Source of the DNA: Novosphingobium chloroacetimidivorans
GTDB taxonomy: Bacteria; Pseudomonadota; Alphaproteobacteria; Sphingomonadales; Sphingomonadaceae
Assembly: GCF_014204535.1 (NCBI RefSeq)
Contig: NZ_JACHLR010000002.1
Location: 1-64,000 of the forward strand
DNA length: 64,000 nucleotides
Reading direction: 5' to 3'
Positions 31,815 through 39,626 of this stretch are shown piece by piece; within the stretch, counting starts at the first letter, position 1; each line of letters starts with the position of its first letter. The notes below the pieces were generated by a model. That model did no database searches and was not told where the DNA came from. It saw nothing but the letters and a program-made list of their open reading frames with translations. The position numbers and the translations under genes are program-made.

Positions 31815-32009
31815 ATGGCAGCCAATCTGCTCGACCTACAGCGCAAGTTCGAGAAGAAGATCGACGAGCGCAAGACGATCCAGCTCTCTCCAGAGGAGAT
31901 GGATCTCATCGTTGAATGTGGCGCCTACGATGAGATCGTGCGAGCAGCACTGGAGTTTAGGAAAGCGGAGGTCCGGACGCGACGCCTGCCAGCATCTGAG
32001 GGCGAGTGA
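31815..32009 (+). CDS. Small hypothetical protein
   Basis: A 64-residue protein with AGGAG at 31801-31805 supporting ATG 31815. Helical and charged (LLDLQRKFEKKIDERKTIQL, then LSPEEMDLIVECGAYDEIV). No family was recognised. It may be translated with the following tiny ORF. Confidence 0.68.
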   Translation: MAANLLDLQRKFEKKIDERKTIQLSPEEMDLIVECGAYDEIVRAALEFRKAEVRTRRLPASEGE

Positions 32010-32027
32010 CGCGCGCCGATCGGTCTT

Positions 32028-32114
32028 ATGCCTGGACTCGTCGCGGATTATCAAAGGCACAACATCGCTGCCGGAATCGCGGACCCGGTGAAGGCGGACA
32101 GGCTTGCCGCATGA
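32028..32114 (+). CDS. Possible 28-residue peptide
   Basis: ATG 32028 to TGA 32114. The peptide VADYQRHNIAAGIADPVKA has a sensible helical composition and it follows a small gene closely. Too short to be sure. Confidence 0.35.
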   Translation: MPGLVADYQRHNIAAGIADPVKADRLAA

Positions 32115-32164
32115 AGGGTTTTGCTCAGCCTAATGCGGTTACTCATGCACGAGACAAGCGATTG

Positions 32165-32689
32165 TCACAGCACAGCGCCTGGACAAGCGCGAGCAACCCG
32201 TAGGCCGTTGTCCCACTTGGCCTTGTAGACCACCTGGTTGTGCTTGAGCTGCCAACAGGAGAGATCGCCTTGGCTTCCGGCCACCATCGCCAGTGTGCGG
32301 CCATAATGATCCTCACCCACCCGTTGGATGGTGAGTTTGCCTGCCATGCCGGCGGCTAAGTTCGAGGTAGAGGCGTACGGATCACCTTGCACGCAGTCGC
32401 GACCAGGACGACAGTGCCCCGGCATCTCTGGCGCATCGATACCGAGCAGCCGAATGCGCTCATCGCCGCAGCGGATGGTGTCGCCATCCGTGACAGCGCA
32501 ACCGCTAATTGCTTCGGCATAGGCCGTCGTTGCTCTGTCTGGCGCGCGCACAGACGCAGCATCTAATGCCCCGCCAACCAAGATCGCTACACCGAACGCG
32601 CCAGCAATCATCGGCCAGGCGAGCTTCGCGGAACGCGGCTGAGCCAACCTCAATCGTGGCCGTCGATATGCTCTACGGTTTCTTGCCAT
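32165..32689 (-). CDS. Membrane-anchored thermonuclease-like protein
   Basis: A 174-residue protein. An N-terminal basic stretch and a hydrophobic anchor (LAWPMIAGAFGVAILVGGAL, about 24-43) precede an SNase-type OB-fold. Nuclease motifs are VTDGDTIRCG, RLLGIDAPEM and DHYGRTLAMV. Placed in the phage accessory region it may cleave incoming or released DNA at the envelope. Exact catalytic residues (Arg/Glu/Arg) are partly visible. Confidence 0.85.
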   Translation of the reverse strand: MARNRRAYRRPRLRLAQPRSAKLAWPMIAGAFGVAILVGGALDAASVRAPDRATTAYAEAISGCAVTDGDTIRCGDERIRLLGIDAPEMPGHCRPGRDCVQGDPYASTSNLAAGMAGKLTIQRVGEDHYGRTLAMVAGSQGDLSCWQLKHNQVVYKAKWDNGLRVARACPGAVL

Positions 32690-32774
32690 GTCGGTCTTGT
32701 AGGTTGGTTTGGCTGCAATCCAGTTAAGTGTTCACCGATCCGCTCCGCAGCAGCTCATCCTCACCCCGCGGGTA

Positions 32775-32999
32775 TCAGACATCCTCTGGTATTGGCCGGC
32801 CCAAGTAGGTGGTCTCACCTTGTTGACGCGCTTCCCACGCGTTCGTGCGCTCGCGGGCATACGCCTTCTGCACCCGCGTCCTGCTGATGCCGTGCCGTGC
32901 GGCAAGCTCGCCAAAGGTCGCGCCATCAATCACGGCGACATAGATCGCTTGGTTTCGGTCACGATCGGGGCTTGAGCTTCCTGTTCGATCAACCATCAT
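32775..32999 (-). CDS. Small HTH protein
   Basis: A 74-residue protein with one sigma-region-4-like helix-turn-helix: VAVIDGATFGELAARHGISRTRVQKAY. Probably a DNA-binding regulator of nearby accessory genes; the target is unknown. Confidence 0.72.
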   Translation of the reverse strand: MMVDRTGSSSPDRDRNQAIYVAVIDGATFGELAARHGISRTRVQKAYARERTNAWEARQQGETTYLGRPIPEDV

Positions 33000-33201
33000 T
33001 CACCCCGCGCCGCGAAGCTAAACGCCATGCCGTTTACCCGTTAAGGGGCTGCATAGCACTTGGAACTCGTTGGGCCCAATCTCTGACGAAGTTCCCGCTA
33101 CGGGCGGAAAGATCCGGGGAAAACGAACGCTCCCAGTGGCTTGAACGGTTAACGCGACCCGGATAGCTGACGAACCAGTTACACCCCATGTAGCCACCTC
33201 A
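33000..33201. other. Gap, no gene seen
   Basis: No open frame with protein-like composition was found between the small HTH gene and the terminator at 33202. Confidence 0.4.
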
Positions 33202-33232
33202 GGCGCTCCGGCTCAGGCTGGGGCGCCGTTTT
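33202..33232 (+). terminator. Rho-independent terminator
   Basis: GGCGCTCC pairs with GGGGCGCC (one G-U pair) around a short loop, then GTTTT on the plus strand. It would stop rightward transcripts before they run antisense through 33235-35073. Confidence 0.6.
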
Positions 33233-33234
33233 CC

Positions 33235-33558
33235 TCAGGACGGTAGCTCAATTTCAGCCCATAGGATCGGCACGCTCGGGCTCAACCATAAGACGCCGCC
33301 GGTATCCTCGTCAGTCTCGTTGGTAGCCCATTCGAGCCGCTCGTCGTCCCAGCGCGCCAGGTGAAGGGTGTACGGATGATCAGGATCGACCTTCTTGCCG
33401 TCGCCACCGAAGGCATTGCCGATCAGGTGCGGAACCGCGAGCAGCACCTCGGCGCCGTTGAAGGGTAGATCTGACCCGCGCACTGGTAGACCTTGCCAGT
33501 CGATCGCCAAGCTCGTTTCTCCCTTTGCGAGTGCCACATCCGCAGCTAAATGCCGCAT
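33235..33558 (-). CDS. Hypothetical protein
   Basis: A 107-residue soluble, acidic protein (VDPDHPYTLHLARWDDERLEW, ATNETDEDTGG). No known domain was recognised. Its composition is protein-like and it is oriented with the other leftward accessory genes. Confidence 0.62.
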   Translation of the reverse strand: MRHLAADVALAKGETSLAIDWQGLPVRGSDLPFNGAEVLLAVPHLIGNAFGGDGKKVDPDHPYTLHLARWDDERLEWATNETDEDTGGVLWLSPSVPILWAEIELPS

Positions 33559-33888
33559 AGCTGCACACCCGAATGCCCATTCAAAGTGCAGCTAGGACTG
33601 GTGCTTTGCTCCCGCTTGGTGCCAGTCCGCCTTTCCCATTATAGCGGCGGCGGCAAGGTCCACCACCGGCTTGTGATAACGAGCGTCGCCAGCGCAGGGG
33701 GCATCAGTATGGCACCTGCGGCGGGTCGGTATGTCGATCGCCACCGAGCCGCTCAACCCGTCTCTCCTGAGCCACAATCTCCGCAACCGATCTCGGAACG
33801 TGCGCGTGATGAAACATAGACCACCACCGGGCTGAGCTTGGGGAGCATGGGGCGCCCACAACACGGCAACGGACCACAAATTGCTAAC
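33559..33888. other. Gap with one doubtful small ORF
   Basis: No firm gene is seen. On the minus strand 33704-33817 could encode a 37-residue peptide starting MFHHAHVPRSVAEIVAQ, which has an Arg/Glu-rich helix. Support is composition only. Confidence 0.3.
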
Positions 33889-35073
33889 TCACATCTTCCC
33901 GATCTGGCGCTCGTACTCTTCCTGAGCAATCCGGGCCTTTTCTACCTCTTCAGCATGGATCCGGCTCAATCGTTCGTACTCCGCCACTCGGGCCTGCTGC
34001 CGACTTAGAGCGGCGTCGTACGCGTCCTTAGCGGCCTTGTTCGCGGCAAGCTGATCTTGAGCTCGCTTAGCTTGTTCCGCGTTAGCCGAAGCACGCGCGG
34101 CCTCCTGCCTTTCCGCCTCCACGCGCTCAGCAGCCGATGCCGCTGCTTTGGCCTCGGCCTGCGCTGAGGCGGCGGGCGAGCTTGATCCTTCGCCGCGTTT
34201 GTCGGGGAAGTCGCCGATATTGCCGATGTGGATGGGCGTAGCGCTAGGACTAAGCGAAAGGCTGGCTACGAAATCTTTGTAGGATGCTTTGTCTTTAGTG
34301 AATGGCCGCCACATGTCAGAAATAGCGACCTTGTGGAGCTGACCATCAAAACACCCCATCCCGAGAGAATCGCCCGCAAACTGGTCATCAATCACGTCAA
34401 CCTTGCCAGCATATCCGGTGGCGGCATTTGGTCGCGCCAATATGTCGACTATCATATGCACGCTTGTCAGGTTTAATCGCCCGTATAGCGACTCGGTCGA
34501 TCCATCATATCGAATAGTCTTAGGTTTGACCGCATAAGCTACATGTAAAGCGCCCGCACATTCGATAAATCGATACTGAAGGTCCACATTAGCCCAAAGA
34601 GTGCGGCCTCCCTGCATACCCCTCAGAGTCAGAGTGACGGTCTTGATAGATGCGTCGTCATGATCAAGATTAGATTGCTCTTCTGGGTCATCGCCATAGT
34701 TGAAATCTACTGAGGCCTCCTGCGCATCATCAGCAAGCAGACTCAATCTTTCGCTTTCAGCCGCTTTCCGCGAGCCAAACTCTTTACATAGTCCCGAATA
34801 AAGGGCCTTACTGTAAACGGCTGGGTATTCCCGCCAATGCTGCTCTGAGACCTTCCGATCGGCAGCAAGTTCGTCGGATTGAGTCGGATCATAGCTTCTT
34901 TGGAAAACCTTGCCGATGTATGACTTGGCATATCCGAACTTGTTGCTCTCGTACGTATAACAAACGTAAAATCTCGGCACTTCTTTGGAGGACTGAGCAA
35001 AAGCGGTTTTTGTGAAAACAGCCGTCGAAGATAGTGATGCAAAAACACACGCTAGGATCAGCACGAAACGCAT
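33889..35073 (-). CDS. Secreted coiled-coil protein of unknown function
   Basis: A 394-residue protein. The start at 35073 gives a signal peptide (FVLILACVFASLSS...TAFA before QSS). An N-terminal domain of about 230 residues with several Cys follows. The C-terminal 100 residues are a long Ala/Glu/Arg coiled coil (AERVEAERQEAARASANAEQ), ending in EEYERQIGKM. GC content is lower than in the structural genes, which suggests separate origin. Probably a periplasmic cargo protein. Confidence 0.75.
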   Translation of the reverse strand: MRFVLILACVFASLSSTAVFTKTAFAQSSKEVPRFYVCYTYESNKFGYAKSYIGKVFQRSYDPTQSDELAADRKVSEQHWREYPAVYSKALYSGLCKEFGSRKAAESERLSLLADDAQEASVDFNYGDDPEEQSNLDHDDASIKTVTLTLRGMQGGRTLWANVDLQYRFIECAGALHVAYAVKPKTIRYDGSTESLYGRLNLTSVHMIVDILARPNAATGYAGKVDVIDDQFAGDSLGMGCFDGQLHKVAISDMWRPFTKDKASYKDFVASLSLSPSATPIHIGNIGDFPDKRGEGSSSPAASAQAEAKAAASAAERVEAERQEAARASANAEQAKRAQDQLAANKAAKDAYDAALSRQQARVAEYERLSRIHAEEVEKARIAQEEYERQIGKM

Positions 35074-35325
35074 ATCTTCCCCCCTTGCAGTGCAAGATAC
35101 ACCAGCAGCCATGTAGCGTTATGTCAAATTGAAGCTGGACACTCCCCTTTGTCGATCAACGACATGCTCCTGGCGCGTGACGTGTTCGGCCGATTCAAGT
35201 TGGAGGAGGTGCAGACCACTTAAACGATCTCCACCGAGACTGTCGGCAGCGGCAAGCGGGCAGGGACGTTGATCGCGTCGAACTGCTAATAGCCGGTACG
35301 ACCTGGGCACTAACTAAGCCAGAAG
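35074..35325. other. Gap between accessory genes
   Basis: No supported gene. The leftward promoter for the secreted coiled-coil protein is expected here but no clear -35/-10 pair was seen. Confidence 0.4.
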
Positions 35326-35356
35326 GGCGCCGCGGCTTCGGTCGTGGCGCCTTTTT
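35326..35356 (+). terminator. Rho-independent terminator with TTCG loop
   Basis: GGCGCC (35326-35331) pairs with GGCGCC (35346-35351), extended by inner pairs around a C-TTCG-G tetraloop (35336-35341), then five T. The U-tract is on the plus strand, so it stops rightward transcription. It is the second plus-strand terminator bordering the leftward cargo genes. Confidence 0.72.
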
Positions 35357-35367
35357 CAGTTCAGCCC

Positions 35368-35865
35368 TCAGTCCTCTCCGCCCGTGATGTTGTAGATGCG
35401 GGAGATGTTGAGAAGCATCGCCGCGATCGCGACGGCCGAAGCAATCCCATAGGTTGCGAAAAAGAACGCCACTCCCGCGAGCCAGCTCTGATCAGGATAG
35501 CTTCGGGAAAACAGCGCCAGCACCAGTCCAACCGCCTGGACCAAGATGAAGTGGAAAAAAAGGACGACGACCCTCATGAAGAGGGAGTCCGGCCTTCCTC
35601 CTTCTCGGATAGCATTCGTAAAACGCTTTCCCGAAAGGGCGAGGACAATTGCCATGCCCGCCAAAGTGAAAGCCATGAGCGCCGGGATGACGGTTAGCAA
35701 CACGTCGGCGACAGGGCGTTCGTCGCTCAGGAACCCGCGATCTAGCCAAAACGGATAGCAGCCCGCGGTGATCAAGACTGACAGCCACAGGTAGATGGAT
35801 TTCAGGAGCGCAGACAAGCCGCCATAGACGCTCCAGTAAATGCGGAAGGGCTCAAAGCTGCTCAC
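35368..35865 (-). CDS. Integral membrane protein coupled to the DUF4747 gene
   Basis: A 165-residue protein with about four membrane segments: LSVLITAGCYPFWL, VLLTVIPALMAFTLAGMAIV, VVLFFHFILVQAVGLVLAL and a final GVAFFFATYGIASAVAIAAM. GTG 35865 is chosen because it lies at the end of the upstream gene; the frame is open to 36018, but the extra N-terminus is Arg/Ser-rich and looks like a shadow. The short overlap (14 bp) with the DUF4747 gene implies one operon and a joint role, perhaps a membrane effector. Confidence 0.68.
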   Translation of the reverse strand: MSSFEPFRIYWSVYGGLSALLKSIYLWLSVLITAGCYPFWLDRGFLSDERPVADVLLTVIPALMAFTLAGMAIVLALSGKRFTNAIREGGRPDSLFMRVVVLFFHFILVQAVGLVLALFSRSYPDQSWLAGVAFFFATYGIASAVAIAAMLLNISRIYNITGGED

Positions 35866-36715
35866 GATTGTCGCGAGCTTCCCGCGCAAGGCTTCGAAGC
35901 GCTGCGAGGTATGTGACGCCTTGGGCAATTGCACGTTTGACAATCTTGGGCACCTCCCTCGTTGAGCGTCTAGCATGGACCTCGTTCTCATCCAAACCCG
36001 ACGAGTTGACGTACCCATTGTGAGCGGCCACCCGAGCGTAAGTCTCGTTCTCCTCGCTCAGTTCAATCCCATCGGTTTTTGCCTGCCGGGTAATTTCGCG
36101 CCGCTCCGATCGGGCGTTCTGCTCGATCAGATCCTTCATCACCCGGTTGGTCTCAGTGGTAATATCGTCCTGGTTCGGTCGCTTCACAAGGATCTCGACC
36201 TTGTCCAAGCGAGCCAAGCCGAGGACGTAAGTGATCGCATCGTCTGTCGGCACGACGGTTACTTCGACAAGCTCCGCATCCACGCCGAGGACCTTCGGGC
36301 TCAGCAATTCTGAAAATATCTTTCCCACTCGCGTGGGGGAGATTGTCTGCCGATCCTCGTTTCTCGCCTCGAAGGTGAGCTGGTGTGTTTTCTCATCGAA
36401 GATGCAGTAGAACACTCGACCATTGACGCCATAGGTGGCGGTGAACTCTCGCCCTTGCGTTGGGAAGGCGGCCTTCTTCAACTTCGCCTTGTCGATTGCC
36501 GGCTCATCCGGGTTGATCTCCATCCACACGATTAGCTGGAAGGTATGAAATGTGTCGTCCTCATGCAGACTGATCGGCTTGGTAATAGCCGCCTTATATG
36601 CACCCCAAAAATCAACGGGGTGTTCCGCAGCTGCCGTTAAGAGCCTGCGGTAGACGCCCTTCGGGTGCGGTGTTGCCACGATATTGAGAAAACCGACCTC
36701 AAGCGTCTCTGCCAT
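35852..36715 (-). CDS. DUF4747 family protein
   Basis: A 287-residue protein recognised as DUF4747 by its N-terminal VGFLNIVATPHPKGVYRRLL, the central RVFYCIFDEKTHQLTFEA and NED..TISPTRVGKIF, and VEVTVVPTDDAI. The terminal part is charged and helical (EVPKIVKRAIAQGVTYLAAL). DUF4747 proteins occur in phages and islands and have no settled function that I know. The coupling to a membrane protein resembles a two-gene defence or exclusion module; that is inference. Confidence 0.85.
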   Translation of the reverse strand: MAETLEVGFLNIVATPHPKGVYRRLLTAAAEHPVDFWGAYKAAITKPISLHEDDTFHTFQLIVWMEINPDEPAIDKAKLKKAAFPTQGREFTATYGVNGRVFYCIFDEKTHQLTFEARNEDRQTISPTRVGKIFSELLSPKVLGVDAELVEVTVVPTDDAITYVLGLARLDKVEILVKRPNQDDITTETNRVMKDLIEQNARSERREITRQAKTDGIELSEENETYARVAAHNGYVNSSGLDENEVHARRSTREVPKIVKRAIAQGVTYLAALRSLAREARDNREQL

Positions 36716-37039
36716 GCTGCCCCCAGCCTTGATGACTGGACCGCTACCCGGCGGACTCGGGAGGAGTCAAACGAAGGCGGCGCTAGGCGCTTTCAAGCGC
36801 CGCCTCATCCCGGCCGCAGACAAGCGCGCCGCCGGAGTCTGCCGCGCGCTTGGCCCTCCGCACGTCCAATCCTACCCGCACCGCCAAGAACCACTCGCGC
36901 CGGCTGGCGTCCCATGATGGTGGGTCTGGCGTGCTCGCACGCGCGGAATGTTCGGGCGTCACGCTATCGCCGAGAGCTCTCTTCCCGTGCATGCATTCAC
37001 TGCTAAGTCTTTCTCTCAGGCAAGCAGAGGAAATTCTAG
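36716..37039. other. Divergent gap with a perfect hairpin
   Basis: A 324-bp region between the leftward DUF4747 gene and the rightward 37040 gene. It holds a 10-bp perfect stem (36775-36784 with 36796-36805, loop of 11) without a T-tract. It might be a regulatory structure in the DUF4747 leader. A GAGGAAA ribosome site lies at about 37027-37033. No gene is seen. Confidence 0.5.
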
Positions 37040-37684
37040 ATGAGCATCGGCTCAAGCCTGTGCGATGTTGATTGGGATGCGGCCGGCTCCATGCTTTCGG
37101 GTACTGCAGCATGGGCGGCCGTAGGCGCCGCGTTTTACGCAACTTGGAAGGCCGCCAATACCTTTACGCAGTTCAGACAGCAAAAGAGTTATGAGCGTAG
37201 GTTCTCTGCTGCGGAGACCGCGCTTTCGGCGGCATATCGTGCTAAGCGGAACCTGCAGGTCGTGCGAGACGGAAATCTCACATACGAAGAGTATGTCTCC
37301 GCAGACATAACGCGGCAGCTTGATGAAATGCCCGAAGGATCGGATGTTGACCGCAAGATTCTTGAGATCCGAGCGAAAATCACGAGCGCCCGCTTTGAGC
37401 GCTATCGCCAAGATTGGGACCAGGTCATTAATCAAGTTGCAATCTCAAAAGCACTCTTTGGCCGTGAGGTAGAAGAGGCAATGAAGGAGATCGCAAATGA
37501 GATTGTGAAGGTTCAGGATGCCGCCGCTACCGTTGCAGTGCTTAATGTAAAATGGCTTGAAGAGAGTATTTTCACGAGTGGAGATCGCGCCGGCAGCGAT
37601 CGTCTGATGGAGCGTGTCGACAGGTGCATAGGCGTGCTTGAACGGCATCTTCTGCCGATCCTTGCAGTAAGCAATGGTCGTTAG
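37040..37684 (+). CDS. Membrane-anchored hypothetical protein
   Basis: A 214-residue protein with one N-terminal membrane segment (SGTAAWAAVGAAFYATWKAA, about 20-39), then a long soluble helical part. The GC content is below the prophage structural genes, so it probably was acquired separately. No family was recognised. It sits alone between two intergenic regions in the cargo zone. Confidence 0.68.
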   Translation: MSIGSSLCDVDWDAAGSMLSGTAAWAAVGAAFYATWKAANTFTQFRQQKSYERRFSAAETALSAAYRAKRNLQVVRDGNLTYEEYVSADITRQLDEMPEGSDVDRKILEIRAKITSARFERYRQDWDQVINQVAISKALFGREVEEAMKEIANEIVKVQDAAATVAVLNVKWLEESIFTSGDRAGSDRLMERVDRCIGVLERHLLPILAVSNGR

Positions 37685-38086
37685 CAGTCACTGTTGCGAC
37701 GGGCCACACGGATCAGGGATACGGCGAGCGCCAGCCGTATAGTCTGCAAGCTGCACGCGCTTAGACCTCCCCTTGGCGAGGGAGGCTTGCGCTTTGTTTT
37801 CGTTCGGAGCATTTATGTCCGTGGGTGTGAGAGCCCGGACTAGTGAAGCAGGTGAGGCGCCGTTGGCGCGGAGCCCATCTGCCTGAACAGCTTGGCGGCT
37901 GTTCGTACGAGCGTGGATTGGCGTCCACCGCTTGCCGACCCCTTATGTCGGGAGCGAGGCGCACATACAATACCCTTTCGGGGGGAAAACGTCTCACCTG
38001 TCTCACTAGCAGGCTCTCACCCTCCCGGCACCCGGTCCGTCACCGGGGAACTCGGCTGTGAGAGGCCGATCTAGTGAGTAACCACC
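37685..38086. other. Intergenic region with an inverted-repeat cluster
   Basis: No convincing gene. Open frames on both strands here arise from the same inverted repeats and share the starts MKQVRR and MRQVRR, a sign of repeat-driven, not protein-driven, sequence. See the repeat entry. Confidence 0.5.
37827..38078. repeat. Three related repeats, two forming an inverted pair
   Basis: A GTGAGAG...CTAGTGA...CAGGTGAG motif is at 37827-37855 (plus) and, inverted, at 37993-38020, separated by 137 bp. A shorter copy (GTGAGAG...CTAGTGAG) is at 38058-38078 (plus), just before the three-gene operon. Between the arms are smaller hairpins (GCGCC/GGCGC near 37857-37870; GAACAGC/GCTGTTC near 37887-37907). 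It could be a structured RNA or binding array regulating the operon. Confidence 0.6.
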
Positions 38087-38287
38087 ATGACAGGACACGA
38101 CTTGTCCAAGGAAGGCGCAGCTATGGCGCCCGTCCTATTTCCGAACATCGCAGAGCATCATGCCGCACGCATCCGCTTGCTCAAGCGCCTGCGCCCGCTG
38201 CTGAACAGCCCCGAGCCGTTCAAGCGGGATGTCGGGTTCTTCCTCTTCGGCGTCACCGAAGCACTGAGGGGGGCGCGTCATGCTTGA
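38087..38287 (+). CDS. Small hypothetical protein, operon gene 1
   Basis: A 66-residue protein with helical composition (HHAARIRLLKRLRPLL, then VGFFLFGVTEALRG). It overlaps the next gene by 8 bp. A later ATG at 38123 is also possible. First of three coupled genes. Confidence 0.65.
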   Translation: MTGHDLSKEGAAMAPVLFPNIAEHHAARIRLLKRLRPLLNSPEPFKRDVGFFLFGVTEALRGARHA

Positions 38288-38570
38288 GCAAGCGATCTCT
38301 CCCACCAGCCGCGCATCGCTCGCGGAACAGAGCGCCATTGCGCAGGAACTGGCCCGCGGTTGCCAGACATCAGTCGAGCGCGCCGTGGAGCTTGCCCGTA
38401 TCATCAAGGAGGCCGCTGACGACCTGCCCCCCGACTGCGAACGGCGGCGCTTCTACGCTTGCGCGGACCTCATAGAAGAGGCTGCGACCAGCCTCGGAGA
38501 GCGGGCCGAAGCGATCGAGATCATCTGCGGCACCTTGCTTCTGGCAGTGCGGGAGGCGTCCAATGCTTGA
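38280..38570 (+). CDS. Small hypothetical protein, operon gene 2
   Basis: A 96-residue helical protein (SVERAVELARIIKEAADDL, YACADLIEEAATSLGERAEA). No domain was recognised. It overlaps both neighbours by 8 bp, showing translational coupling. Confidence 0.7.
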   Translation: MLEQAISPTSRASLAEQSAIAQELARGCQTSVERAVELARIIKEAADDLPPDCERRRFYACADLIEEAATSLGERAEAIEIICGTLLLAVREASNA

Positions 38571-39273
38571 GATGAAAATCAAGACAAGCGGCCGGCGCTA
38601 TGTCGGGCCAGGAGAGCTTCGCCACCGTCTCGGCGCGGAACGTGCTCGCGAAGAGCTGGGCGAGATGATCGAGTACCTGATTCAGCAGGTCGATATCATG
38701 GAGGGCGACCCTGACCTTGAGGACGGTGGCGACACCGAACTGAGTGGGGACGAGCATGGCGACCCCTCCTGGTGCGAATGGCACGCGCTGCCCGCCTCGA
38801 CCCGCCGAACCGGCAAGCTGAACAGCAAGCCGCTCGATGTCTGGCGCGGAGTGATCCTTGAGGACGAGGAAGAGGACGACGCGCCCGAGGAGGACGACCA
38901 CAGCGGTCAGTGCACCGAGGACGAGATCAGCAGTGGTCTTGGGCACTGGGGCTTTGGCGTGGGCGCTCAGGGCGCTCCCGGCTGCGCGATCAGCGACCCT
39001 GACACCGAGCACGACACGATGCACGGCGGCGGCAGTGCTGAGTTCGGACAGGAGCGCTGGCTTGAGGTATCACCTTACTACCAGCTTGCGGAGACTGAGA
39101 TCCCCGCACCGGAGGGCGATCTAGGCGATCGGGCCATCATGCGGCGCACCCTCAAGCGAATACGGGAGGAACGCTGCCAGCGGGTCAAGTCGGCTTGGGG
39201 CGGCTACGCCTTCCGGCTGCGGCACTCGCCGTTCCGCTCGCCAGGCTGCACAGTCGCCAGCAACCTGAACTAA
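38563..39273 (+). CDS. Acidic hypothetical protein, operon gene 3
   Basis: A 236-residue protein. A DIMEGDPDLEDGGDTE segment is followed by a very acidic stretch (EDEEEDDAPEEDD, about 100-112). Similar acidic proteins with a 'DLEDGGD' signature occur in sphingomonad genomes and phages. The C-terminus is basic (KRIREERCQRVKSAWGGYAF). It is the last prophage gene and is followed by a strong terminator. Confidence 0.72.
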   Translation: MLEMKIKTSGRRYVGPGELRHRLGAERAREELGEMIEYLIQQVDIMEGDPDLEDGGDTELSGDEHGDPSWCEWHALPASTRRTGKLNSKPLDVWRGVILEDEEEDDAPEEDDHSGQCTEDEISSGLGHWGFGVGAQGAPGCAISDPDTEHDTMHGGGSAEFGQERWLEVSPYYQLAETEIPAPEGDLGDRAIMRRTLKRIREERCQRVKSAWGGYAFRLRHSPFRSPGCTVASNLN

Positions 39274-39304
39274 CGCCTTCTTCGGCCTCGAGTCGACTGA
39301 CCTT

Positions 39305-39331
39305 GGGCCTCGCTTCGGCGGGGCCCTTTTT
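39305..39331 (+). terminator. Strong rho-independent terminator
   Basis: GGGCCTCGC (39305-39313) pairs with GCGGGGCCC (39318-39326) around a TTCG loop, with a T-run after it. It ends the rightward operon and shields the tRNA-Cys gene 140 bp further on, which is transcribed the other way. Confidence 0.88.
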
Positions 39332-39474
39332 GTTGCACGCATGTCGCACGGACACGCCGGTACTCACACGAAATCGGCGGAAATGCGCGGTATCCAGCGG
39401 CGACAGGATGCAACACGGCATTTCCGAAGAACGCGTCGTGAACGCACTAAGGTGTTGCTAACACACGGAAAAAA

Positions 39475-39520
39475 TGGAGGCCCGAGCCGGAATCGAACCG
39501 GCGTGCAAGGATTTGCAGTC
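39475..39520 (-). repeat. Right attachment site inside tRNA-Cys
   Basis: The second perfect copy of the 46-bp repeat. It covers the tRNA-Cys 3' half from the anticodon arm through the CCA. The phage copy restored the tRNA sequence after integration, so the gene stays intact. Confidence 0.93.
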
Positions 39521-39548
39521 CTCTGCGTAACCACTCCGCCATCGGGCC
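39475..39548 (-). tRNA. tRNA-Cys (anticodon GCA)
   Basis: 74 nt including the encoded CCA. The acceptor stem pairs GGCCCGA (from 39548) with TCGGGCC; the discriminator is T. The anticodon loop is CTGCAAA with anticodon GCA, and the T-loop carries GGTTCGATTCC. It is the phage integration target and its 3' half is phage-derived. Confidence 0.97.
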
Positions 39549-39626
39549 ATCCGGGGCGTGCCCCTTGCGGGGAGAAGCGCGCCTAGCAACCCTGCCCGCG
39601 GCGCGCAACGGGATTCGCGTTGCGCG

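Noticed and set aside
37761-38061. Open frames in both directions in the repeat cluster
   Set aside because: Both start from copies of the same inverted repeat and have no coding features besides.
37685-38086. A CRISPR array
   Set aside because: Only three related motifs occur, two inverted, without regular repeats and spacers.
39339-39586. Open frames over the tRNA-Cys gene
   Set aside because: They overlap the tRNA and attachment site on either strand and are not protein-like.
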